Assembly (NCBI GenBank): GCA_910587915.1
Contig: CAJUOB010000004.1
Coordinates: 1 to 64,000 of the forward strand
Origin: an uncultured Muribaculaceae bacterium
Lineage (GTDB): Bacteria; Bacteroidota; Bacteroidia; Bacteroidales; Muribaculaceae
Reading direction: 5' to 3'
DNA length: 64,000 bases
In this document: positions 32,337 through 40,655 of the stretch, piece by piece
Layout of the letters: every line of letters begins with the position of its first letter
How positions within the stretch are numbered: position 1 is the first letter of the stretch
Program-made: the position numbers and the translations under genes
The notes under the pieces: model-generated
Databases searched by the model: none
What the model saw: only the letters and a program-made list of their open reading frames with translations
What the model was told of the DNA's origin: nothing

Positions 32337-33611
32337 ATGGCTGACTCAAACTTCATAGACTATGTAAAGATCCTTTGCCGCTCCGGTAAAGGAGGCGCAG
32401 GCTCGCGCCATTTCTACCGTGCCAAATACGTGCCTAAAGGCGGCCCCGACGGCGGCGACGGCGGTCGCGGCGGCCACATAATCCTCAAGGGCAACCGCAA
32501 CATGTGGACATTGCTCCCGCTCAAATACCGACGCCACATTTTCGCCGGAAACGGCCAGAGCGGCTCGGGTGGCCGCAGCTTCGGCAAGGATGGCGACGAC
32601 GTGGTGGTGGAAGTGCCTTGCGGCACTGTGGTATTCGATGCCGAAACAGGCGAATACCTGTGCGAGGTAACCGACGACGGACAGGAAGTGAAACTTCTCC
32701 GCGGCGGACGAGGCGGCCTTGGTAACTGGCATTTCAAAAGTGCCACAAACCGTACTCCACGCTATGCCCAGCCCGGCGAACCGGCAATAGAGCGATCGGT
32801 GATCCTTGAGCTCAAAATGCTCGCCGATGTAGGCCTTGTAGGCTTCCCGAACGCCGGAAAATCGACACTACTGTCGGCTGTATCGGCCGCTGAGCCCAAA
32901 ATAGCCGACTATCCGTTCACGACTATGGAGCCGCAGCTCGGCATAGTATCGTACCGCGACAACCGTTCTTTCGTCATGGCCGACATTCCAGGTATCATCG
33001 AAGGCGCCAGCGAAGGCAAGGGTCTCGGCCTGCGCTTCCTGCGCCACATTGAGCGCAACGCCGTACTCCTGTTCATGGTCCCTGCCGATGCCGACGACAT
33101 AGCGGCCGAATACAGCATTCTGCTGAAAGAACTGGAGCAGTTCAACCCCCAGCTTATGGACAAGCAGCGGGTGCTCGCCATATCCAAGAGCGATCTACTC
33201 GACGATGAACTCCGCGAAGAAATAGCCAAGACTCTTCCCGAAGGCGTGCCGTCGGTATTCATATCGGCTGTCACCGGACAAGGCATAACCGAACTCAAGG
33301 ACATGCTGTGGCGCGCCATTACCGATGAGAACAACCGGATAGACAACACCGATATAATCCATCGTCCGCTCGACGGCCATCACCGCGTGCGCGAGGAAGA
33401 TGAGTTTATCTTCGAATACAAGCCCACTCCCGAAGAAGAGGAGCAGGAAGCCGAAGACCTCCGCAGCATATCGCCCGATGCATGGGGCGACGACATCGAC
33501 TGGGACGACGCCGACTACGACGCCGATGAATATGGCGCCGACGAAGAGGACGACTCTATCTCCGACGATGAAGCATTCGGCTACGAAAGCATCAACGACG
33601 ACCGTCAATGA
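32337..33611 (+). CDS. obgE: GTPase ObgE/CgtA
   Basis: A 424-residue ribosome-assembly GTPase. The glycine-rich Obg fold (about 1-160, GGDGGRGGHIILKGN) precedes the G domain, with G1 GFPNAGKST, switch region DIPGIIEGAS and G4 SKSD. The C-terminal tail from about 355 is extremely acidic (stretches of Asp/Glu), as in other Bacteroidota Obg. It lies 15 bases after the PtmE-like gene and overlaps prmC by 4 bases. Confidence 0.95.
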   Translation: MADSNFIDYVKILCRSGKGGAGSRHFYRAKYVPKGGPDGGDGGRGGHIILKGNRNMWTLLPLKYRRHIFAGNGQSGSGGRSFGKDGDDVVVEVPCGTVVFDAETGEYLCEVTDDGQEVKLLRGGRGGLGNWHFKSATNRTPRYAQPGEPAIERSVILELKMLADVGLVGFPNAGKSTLLSAVSAAEPKIADYPFTTMEPQLGIVSYRDNRSFVMADIPGIIEGASEGKGLGLRFLRHIERNAVLLFMVPADADDIAAEYSILLKELEQFNPQLMDKQRVLAISKSDLLDDELREEIAKTLPEGVPSVFISAVTGQGITELKDMLWRAITDENNRIDNTDIIHRPLDGHHRVREEDEFIFEYKPTPEEEEQEAEDLRSISPDAWGDDIDWDDADYDADEYGADEEDDSISDDEAFGYESINDDRQ

Positions 33612-34462
33612 CTACCATAGCCCAATATCACCGCGCCCTGCGCCAACGGCTTGCGGCCATACTGCCCAAGGGTGAGGCCGAGAGCGCCGCAGCCATCCTC
33701 ATGGAAGATGTGGGTGGCTACTCGCGCACGGCTTTATTTGCCGATGGCGACCGTGAGATTTCAGATTTCATACAATCCAAAATCGACAAAGCCGCAGCGA
33801 AGATAGAAGACGGCGAACCGGTGCAATACGCTGTGGGGCGTGCACTATTCATGGGCAACAGCTATAATGTGACTCCCGCGGTGCTCATACCAAGGCCCGA
33901 GACAGCAGCTTTGGTCGACATGATATGCGACCGATTTGGCAACCGATCGGATCTGCGCGTGCTCGACATCGGAACCGGATCGGGATGCATAGCCATATCG
34001 CTGGCCCGCTCTCTGCCCTTTGCACAAGTTGAGGCCATCGACATCTCGGACGACGCTCTGAAGGTTGCCATGGGCAATGCAGTCGATCTCAAGACAAAGG
34101 TAGATTTCCGTCGGGAGGACATCCTGACGGTGGCCCCACCGGCAAGCCCGTGCTACGACATAATAGTGAGCAATCCGCCCTATGTGACCGACAGCGAACG
34201 TGCCGACATGGACGCCCGCGTGCTCGACTACGAGCCGGCTACGGCACTGTTCGTGCCCGACAACGACCCTCTTCGTTTCTACCGTGCGATAGCTGCCTAT
34301 GCGGCCGCCGCACTTGTGAAAGGCGGTGGATTGTACTTCGAGATAAACAGCAATTTCGGTCCCCTGATGAAAGAAATGCTCGAGAATGAAGGATTTACCG
34401 ACGTGGAAATAAGCCGCGACTTCCGCGGAAACATACGCTACGCCACCGCACTGCGCCCATGA
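33608..34462 (+). CDS. prmC: Peptide chain release factor N5-glutamine methyltransferase PrmC
   Basis: A 284-residue SAM-dependent methyltransferase that modifies the GGQ glutamine of release factors. It has an N-terminal helical domain (1-about 85), the SAM motif LDIGTGSGCIAI (about 118-129) and the catalytic NPPY in SNPPYVTDSE (about 188). The length is normal. It is coupled by 4-base overlaps to obgE before it and recX after it. Confidence 0.95.
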   Translation: MTTIAQYHRALRQRLAAILPKGEAESAAAILMEDVGGYSRTALFADGDREISDFIQSKIDKAAAKIEDGEPVQYAVGRALFMGNSYNVTPAVLIPRPETAALVDMICDRFGNRSDLRVLDIGTGSGCIAISLARSLPFAQVEAIDISDDALKVAMGNAVDLKTKVDFRREDILTVAPPASPCYDIIVSNPPYVTDSERADMDARVLDYEPATALFVPDNDPLRFYRAIAAYAAAALVKGGGLYFEINSNFGPLMKEMLENEGFTDVEISRDFRGNIRYATALRP

Positions 34463-34899
34463 CTCCTGAAGAAGCTCTCAACTACGTATCGGCTCTATGC
34501 AACAAGGCCGAATACTGCCGCTCGGAAATCGCCGAAAAACTACGCAAAAAAGGGCTGTCGGGAGCCGAGACGACCGAGGTGCTACGCATATTGCAGGCTC
34601 AGCGGCTTGTGGATGACCGCCGCTACGCAATGGCCTATGCCCGACAGAAATTCAGAAACCAGTATTGGGGACGCCGTAAAATAGAGATAGAGCTACGTCG
34701 GAAACGCATATCTACTGAGATAATATCGGAAGCGCTCTCACAAATCAGCGGGCGCGACTACGCGGCTGCACTCCGCACAGTGATGGCGAAAAAAGCACGT
34801 ACATTTGCCGACCCCACCGACCGCGCCGCACGGACAGCCATAGCACGCTACGCAATCGCCCGAGGCTTCGAGCCGTCGCTCGTATTCGACGCCCTCTAA
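34459..34899 (+). CDS. recX: Regulatory protein RecX
   Basis: A 146-residue all-helical protein of the RecX family, which modulates RecA filaments. The typical repeats are visible: YCRSEIAEKLRKKG, LVDDRRYAMAYARQK and GRRKIEIELRRK. recA is not in this window. It ends the obgE-prmC-recX unit. The 106 bases between its stop and the convergent regulator gene show no convincing terminator. Confidence 0.9.
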   Translation: MTPEEALNYVSALCNKAEYCRSEIAEKLRKKGLSGAETTEVLRILQAQRLVDDRRYAMAYARQKFRNQYWGRRKIEIELRRKRISTEIISEALSQISGRDYAAALRTVMAKKARTFADPTDRAARTAIARYAIARGFEPSLVFDAL

Positions 34900-35005
34900 C
34901 CTCACAGGAGGTGGATTGGGCCACAACGCCCGATGTGATTCTCTACAGCCCTAAATTTTATAACCGATATTCAGCGGAAGCAAAGAAACCGTCGGCATTC
35001 CGGCT

Positions 35006-36535
35006 TCATTTGTCGGAGGTCTTGCGGTAATCGCGCGGACTCACACCATATTTTTCCTTGAATCGACGATGAAAGTAGGTTGGATCAATCATGCCAACCA
35101 TCTCACGGATTTCATTGATACTTTTGTCGGTAGACTTCAGCAATTCGGCGGCACGCGAGATGCGGGCCTCGCGAAGATATTCCACCGGAGTCTGTCCACA
35201 AAGATCCTTTACATTACCGCATAGGCCGATGCGACTCATGGCCATAGCCTTAGCCATAGCCCCGACATCGAAGGTATTGTCGCCAAGCTGTTCCTCGACA
35301 ATATTATTGAGCCTCTGCAGAAACTCCTTGTCGGAGACCCGTTCATAGATAGGCTGCGATACACTCACCGTGTCTTTTTTGGCAATCTCAACGTCCGGTG
35401 TCAAGTTACCTTTCGACGATTTTATCTTCTTAAGCACAAGTGCAGCAAGCACCTCGCTGCTGAAAGGTTTCTGTAGAAAATCATCAGCTTCGGAGCGTAT
35501 CACTCTCAAAACAGAGCGTGTATTGTCGAGCGATGATATAAGAATGACCGGAATGTGCGCGGTCGCGGCATCGGTCTTCAAACGCCGGAGCACATCGTAG
35601 GCGTTGACCTCGGTCAGATCGGTGTCAAGAACAATGGCATCTGGTTTATTAGCCGATATCTCATCGTAAATTTCAGCACCCTTTGCGGTATAAACCATAA
35701 AATAGGTCTGCATCTGCCGCTGCATCACAGCATTGAGGCTTGCATGCGGCGAAGCAATCAGCACTGCTATATTACGGTTTATGGGTATATCGGTACTGTC
35801 TGAATCAACCTCAAAAGCATCATCTTCCGCCAGTGTCGATACCCGGCCATAGTCTGCCAGTTCCTCTACCATCTGTATCAGTCCACGACTGCTGCTACGC
35901 AATCGCCGTACATCGGCACGTGAAAGATAGCCCGACTCATCGTTCAATTTTTCTATTATCGATTGTATAACAACAAGAGGCGTCCTGAATTCTCGTGTGG
36001 CATGCAGCACAAGATCATTCCGGAAACGCTGGTTATTCCGCTCAAGCATCATCTGATTCGATATCTTTATTCGCGCACGAATCAAATATACTATATATGC
36101 CACAGTACCGGCAAACAACATGGCATACACAAACAATGCAGGCCATGTACGCCACCACGGGTTGGTGATTACGAACGAATGTTCCAGAGGATTTCCCCAC
36201 GGCCCATCCAAACGACGGCACTGTGCCACAAAAGTATACTTTCCAGGACTGAGATCATTATAGTATACCCAAGGTCCCTCAGTGAGCAGATTCCATTCGT
36301 CATCGTAGCCGTCGAGCTTATAGCGGTACTCAACAGAGTCCGCGGCAGTCCCGCGCGGATATTCGAGCATGATACGGAGATTATTCTGCTTATAATTGAG
36401 GTATGCTGAGTCCGTCACCAGCTCCCGGTATGCCCATATGCCAACCAAGCGGGCTTCATTACGCTCCGTATTGGCTCCTAAAACAGATATAGTGCATATG
36501 ATAGATAAAAATATGGCATATGTTAGATTTTTCAT
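35006..36535 (-). CDS. Reduced hybrid-type (HTCS-like) sensor/regulator, AraC family
   Basis: A 509-residue protein built like a cut-down hybrid two-component regulator. In order: signal peptide or signal anchor (1-20), a periplasmic Y_Y_Y domain (about 45-124), one transmembrane helix (about 131-152), a HisKA-like helical segment (165-235), a receiver domain (256-370) and an AraC-type helix-turn-helix (405-505). Three canonical parts are missing or altered. There is no periplasmic beta-propeller; Arg181 replaces the phospho-accepting histidine (ATREFRTP); and no HATPase catalytic domain lies between HisKA and the receiver. The receiver keeps Asp304 and Lys356, but its N-terminal acidic pair is replaced (LIASPH). 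It sits next to a divergent arabinan locus and probably controls it by a phosphorylation-independent or partner-dependent route. Confidence 0.88.
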   Translation of the reverse strand: MKNLTYAIFLSIICTISVLGANTERNEARLVGIWAYRELVTDSAYLNYKQNNLRIMLEYPRGTAADSVEYRYKLDGYDDEWNLLTEGPWVYYNDLSPGKYTFVAQCRRLDGPWGNPLEHSFVITNPWWRTWPALFVYAMLFAGTVAYIVYLIRARIKISNQMMLERNNQRFRNDLVLHATREFRTPLVVIQSIIEKLNDESGYLSRADVRRLRSSSRGLIQMVEELADYGRVSTLAEDDAFEVDSDSTDIPINRNIAVLIASPHASLNAVMQRQMQTYFMVYTAKGAEIYDEISANKPDAIVLDTDLTEVNAYDVLRRLKTDAATAHIPVILISSLDNTRSVLRVIRSEADDFLQKPFSSEVLAALVLKKIKSSKGNLTPDVEIAKKDTVSVSQPIYERVSDKEFLQRLNNIVEEQLGDNTFDVGAMAKAMAMSRIGLCGNVKDLCGQTPVEYLREARISRAAELLKSTDKSINEIREMVGMIDPTYFHRRFKEKYGVSPRDYRKTSDK

Positions 36536-36563
36536 ATGGCTTAGATTCTGGTGGATGTTAGTG

Positions 36564-36571
36564 CAAATGTA
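36564..36571 (-). promoter_or_regulatory. -7 element of the regulator gene
   Basis: TACATTTG on the reverse strand fits TAnnTTTG, about 29 bases before the regulator ATG. No -33 TTTG sits at the right distance. The same 136-base divergent gap must hold the promoter of the GH51 gene, where only a weak TAATTTCG is seen. Confidence 0.5.
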
Positions 36572-36671
36572 CTACAAATTTTATTCAAATACCATATAAT
36601 GGCTAATCTGATTTTTTAATAATTTCGCAATCGTCAAAATCAAGCAATACCAAATCCTTAATCTAATACCT

Positions 36672-39197
36672 ATGTATAGCCTTAACTATAGGAATATCCT
36701 ATCGGGCGCTATTATCGTTGCAGGGCTCTCTGCTTCAGCGCAAACGATCGGGATTGATCTGTCTAAAAAAGGACACGACGTGCCGGAAAGCCTATACGGC
36801 GTCTTCTTTGAAGAAATCAACCATGCAGGCGACGGTGGAATATACGCTGAGCTTGTCAAGAACCGTAATTTCGAAGAGCATGTGCTACCATCCGGCATGA
36901 CATATAAAGACGGTTATGCCGTAGCTCCGCACAGCTTGAATTATGAACACGGAGGATACCGAGACTGGAAAGTAAAATGGGACACCGACTCGCTGAAGAT
37001 GGACGGATGGAATGTACTTGGAAAAGCCACTGCCGACATCACCGACGAAAATCAGCTCGATCCTGCAACACCGCACGCTCTCCGGCTCAACATCGAGGCT
37101 CCGGGTGCAACTCTCGAAAACAGCGGCTACTGGGGCATGCGTATTATCGGTAACGATAAATACGATCTCCGTTTCTATGTCAATCCTACCGATTATACCG
37201 GCAAAGTCACAGCCAAGATAGTATCGTCGACCGGCAAAGTGCTCGCCAAGCAAAGCTTCGAACTCAAGAAAGGCGACAACTGGCAGGAACTCACTGCCGT
37301 AATGACACCTAAAACTACCGACTACAAGGCAACCCTACAACTCGAATTCGACAAAGCAGGCACAGCATATGTAGACTATGTGTCGCTCTTTCCGCAGAAT
37401 ACATTCAAAGGACGCAAGAATGGCCTACGCCCTGATGTGGCTCAGAAAATCGCAGACCTCAAACCGGGCTTCGTACGCTGGCCGGGTGGCTGCATAGTAG
37501 AAGGTGCCACCCTCGAGAACCGCGCCAAGTGGAAAGAAACAATAGGCGACCCGATGAAACGCCACAGCGAATGGATACTATGGAACTATCATTGTTCCTG
37601 GGGATTCGGATACCATGAATTTCTCCAATTCTGCGAGGACATCGGCGCAGCAGGCATGTTTGTTGCAAACGTCGGCCTATCGTGCTCCGTGCGAAACGGC
37701 GACTGGACAGAAGACTATGAACCTTACCTACAGGACATCATCGATGCAATCGATTATGCCACAGCACCGGTGTCGAATCCCTGGGGGGCCAAACGTGCCG
37801 AGGCCGGCCATCCAGAACCGTTTAATCTCAAATATGTAGAGCTCGGCAACGAGCAGGTGGGCGACCACTACGCACAGCGTTACAACTATTTCTACCGTAT
37901 TCTCAAAGAAAAATACCCTGACATCACCTTTATCTCCACTATACAGCTGCAGCCAAGCCGCGATGTGCTCGAGAATCCCGACATGATCGACCCGCACTGG
38001 TATGTCAATGCAGGTTTCTTCTATGAGAATGACCGCCTTTTCGACAATATGGAGCGTGGCAAATACGACGTATATATTGGAGAATATGCCGTAATATCCG
38101 AAGCAAATCTCAACGCAGCACTCGCCGAGGCCGCGTTCCTCACCGGCGTGGAACGTAATTCCGACCTTGTGAAGATGGCATCGTATGCACCTCTGTTCGA
38201 GAATGTAAACCGACGCGACTGGCCCACCAACCTCATATGGTACGATAATGAAAAGACCATGGGCCGCGCATCCTACTATGTGCAGCAGATGTACGCGGCA
38301 AACCGTCCGACATACAATGTGGAAATCGACATGCAGGAACCCGTACGCCAGCTCACAGCAGGCCGTGTAGGATTCATCGGCAACGATCTGGGCGACATGG
38401 TACGCAATATAACAGTCCGCGACGCCAACGGCAAAATAGTTGCCGAAAACATAGATGTATCAGCATTGCAAACCAGCGAGAAGAAATCGCGTAGCCGCTG
38501 GGAACGAAATACCATCCTAAGTCTTCTCAAAGACCTGAATCTCAATGGCGGCTCCGTGGAATTCGACGTACGTATGGTAGAACGCGATCTGCCGCCGCTG
38601 CCATTCTCTCCCGACCCCAAACCTCGCAAAGGCCTTGTGGGACCATCGCTGATATTTGGGGCCGACAATAATCTCGAAGATTACTTCATTGTCAACATAC
38701 CCCACACCGAAGGAGAGCGTAAGATCATAACAATGAGCCGATCGACCAGTGGAAACAGAAATTCCGACACTAATCCCGGCGGGGGCAGTCTTCAGTTCGA
38801 AAAAGACCAATGGCGAAAAGTAAAGGTCAACCTCGGCACCGACAATGTGGTGACTGTAGACCTCGACGGCAACGAAGTGTTCCGCCAGCTGGCATTCGCA
38901 CCGTCCGGACACTACATAGCCGCCGGATACGACAAAGCAACCGGCGAAGCCATAATCAAAGTTGTGAACTCCACCGACCAGCCGTATACTCCCACAATAG
39001 CGCTTAAGGGCAATAACATCAGCAAAGATGGCTCCGTGCTGACACTATCCTCTGCATCGAAGAGCGATGAGAATACGATGCAGAATCCCGAGAAAATCAA
39101 ACCTGTCGAAAGCACATTCGACGGCTTCGGCAAAGAATTCAAATACACATTCCAACCCAATTCGTTCACTATTCTCAGAACAAAAGCCTCTCTTTAA
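36672..39197 (+). CDS. GH51 alpha-L-arabinofuranosidase, secreted
   Basis: An exported enzyme of 841 residues that removes terminal arabinofuranose from arabinan or arabinoxylan. The signal peptide ends near SAQT (residue 24). A carbohydrate-binding-like beta domain is inserted after the first catalytic segment (about 85-240). The (beta/alpha)8 core shows the acid/base Glu394 in ELGNEQVG and the nucleophile Glu471 in YIGEYAV, both intact. A concanavalin-like insert and the C-terminal beta domain follow. It is larger than intracellular GH51 enzymes, as is usual for secreted Bacteroidota forms. It is the first gene of the locus; the esterase follows after 3 bases. Confidence 0.92.
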   Translation: MYSLNYRNILSGAIIVAGLSASAQTIGIDLSKKGHDVPESLYGVFFEEINHAGDGGIYAELVKNRNFEEHVLPSGMTYKDGYAVAPHSLNYEHGGYRDWKVKWDTDSLKMDGWNVLGKATADITDENQLDPATPHALRLNIEAPGATLENSGYWGMRIIGNDKYDLRFYVNPTDYTGKVTAKIVSSTGKVLAKQSFELKKGDNWQELTAVMTPKTTDYKATLQLEFDKAGTAYVDYVSLFPQNTFKGRKNGLRPDVAQKIADLKPGFVRWPGGCIVEGATLENRAKWKETIGDPMKRHSEWILWNYHCSWGFGYHEFLQFCEDIGAAGMFVANVGLSCSVRNGDWTEDYEPYLQDIIDAIDYATAPVSNPWGAKRAEAGHPEPFNLKYVELGNEQVGDHYAQRYNYFYRILKEKYPDITFISTIQLQPSRDVLENPDMIDPHWYVNAGFFYENDRLFDNMERGKYDVYIGEYAVISEANLNAALAEAAFLTGVERNSDLVKMASYAPLFENVNRRDWPTNLIWYDNEKTMGRASYYVQQMYAANRPTYNVEIDMQEPVRQLTAGRVGFIGNDLGDMVRNITVRDANGKIVAENIDVSALQTSEKKSRSRWERNTILSLLKDLNLNGGSVEFDVRMVERDLPPLPFSPDPKPRKGLVGPSLIFGADNNLEDYFIVNIPHTEGERKIITMSRSTSGNRNSDTNPGGGSLQFEKDQWRKVKVNLGTDNVVTVDLDGNEVFRQLAFAPSGHYIAAGYDKATGEAIIKVVNSTDQPYTPTIALKGNNISKDGSVLTLSSASKSDENTMQNPEKIKPVESTFDGFGKEFKYTFQPNSFTILRTKASL

Positions 39198-39200
39198 ACC

Positions 39201-40655
39201 ATGAAAAAGTTCAAGTCAATCTTAGCCCTTGCAATATTCGGAACATCGCTGCTTGGGGCCGACGCCCGCAATGTAGGCCCGATAGTGTCCGATCAGTCAA
39301 CAACGACAAACACTGTATATGGCCCCGTACAGGGCTATCGCGACGGCAGCATCTACACCTTCAAGGGCATACCCTACGCAAAGGCTGAGCGATTCATGCC
39401 GCCTCAGAAACCCGATACACACACCGAAGTGGTGAAACACCGCACATACGGTCCGAAGGCCCCGCAGACACAGCTCAATCAGACCACAATCTGGCAGGGA
39501 AATTCGCAAAGCGACAACGATTTCGGTTTTCAGTTCGTACTTGAGCCCATGGATGAGAACGATTGCCTCGTGCTCAACGTTTGGACTCCCGGGTTAAACG
39601 ATGGCAAGAAACGTCCTGTTTTCGTATGGTTCCATGGTGGAGGATTCCACACCGGTTCGGGCCATGACATGCCATGCTATGAAGGCCGTGCTCTTGCTGA
39701 AAAAGGCGATATTGTGGTGGTGACAGTCAACCATCGCCTCAATACCCTGGGCTATTTCGATATGTCAAAATTAGGAGGACAATATAGCGAATCGGCCAAT
39801 CTTGGCATGCAGGACCTCGTGAAATCACTCGAATGGGTCAACGAAAACATAGCCAACTTCGGCGGCGATCCCGAAAGCGTGACCATAGGCGGCCAATCGG
39901 GCGGCGGTGGAAAGGTATCCACAGTCATGATGATGCCAGCCGCCAAGGGACTTTTCAAGCGTGCAATCGTGCAGAGCGGTTCATTTGCAAGCCAGCCCGA
40001 AAACATATATGGCGAACTCTATGCCCGCGCGCTTCTCAACGAACTCGGCCTAAAGGAAGATGACCGCGAAGGCCTCAAAGCAGTTCCCTACGAAAAACTC
40101 GTAGAGGCAGCCAACAAGAGCACACGGACCGTCAACATGACACTCGAGAAACAAGGCGTAAAAGTACCCCGCACCATGGGTCCGGTTCTCGACGGCAAGC
40201 ACATTGTAGGCCCGGGCTTTGAGAATGGCGCACCCGAGGTAAGCGCAGAGGTGCCTATGATGATTGGCTGGAATTTCAATGAATTCGATTTCTTAAACGG
40301 CAAGGAAGACACCATGTTCCGCGATGGAGCTATCCGCCAGGCCAGCAACAAGGCAAAACAGGGCAAAGCCGACGTTTATCTTTACATGTTCAACTGGAAA
40401 CCCGAAGGCAACAGCCTCGGTGCATGCCACGGCATGGAGCTGCCCTTCATGTTCAACAATATAGAACTGCAGCCCGAAATGACCGGTGCCACCAAGGAAG
40501 CCTATGAGCTCGCCGACAAAATGAGCTCAGCATGGATAGCCTTTATCCGAAACGGCAACCCCAACACCAAAGGCCTGCCCACATGGGAACCCTATAACGA
40601 CAACACATCGCCCACAATGATATTCGATAATAAATGCATAATTCGTAAAAAATGA
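39201..40655 (+). CDS. Type-B carboxylesterase, secreted
   Basis: An alpha/beta hydrolase of 484 residues in the carboxylesterase type-B family, exported by an N-terminal signal (cleavage near GADA, residue 22). The oxyanion region is FHGGGFHTGSG. The nucleophile Ser233 lies in GGQSGGGG, where Gln replaces the more usual Glu. The catalytic histidine is probably His410 in GACHGMELP. Between a GH51 and a GH43 gene, it most likely removes acyl groups such as acetyl or feruloyl from arabinose-rich glycans; the acyl group cannot be predicted. It overlaps the following fusion gene by 4 bases. Confidence 0.88.
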   Translation: MKKFKSILALAIFGTSLLGADARNVGPIVSDQSTTTNTVYGPVQGYRDGSIYTFKGIPYAKAERFMPPQKPDTHTEVVKHRTYGPKAPQTQLNQTTIWQGNSQSDNDFGFQFVLEPMDENDCLVLNVWTPGLNDGKKRPVFVWFHGGGFHTGSGHDMPCYEGRALAEKGDIVVVTVNHRLNTLGYFDMSKLGGQYSESANLGMQDLVKSLEWVNENIANFGGDPESVTIGGQSGGGGKVSTVMMMPAAKGLFKRAIVQSGSFASQPENIYGELYARALLNELGLKEDDREGLKAVPYEKLVEAANKSTRTVNMTLEKQGVKVPRTMGPVLDGKHIVGPGFENGAPEVSAEVPMMIGWNFNEFDFLNGKEDTMFRDGAIRQASNKAKQGKADVYLYMFNWKPEGNSLGACHGMELPFMFNNIELQPEMTGATKEAYELADKMSSAWIAFIRNGNPNTKGLPTWEPYNDNTSPTMIFDNKCIIRKK

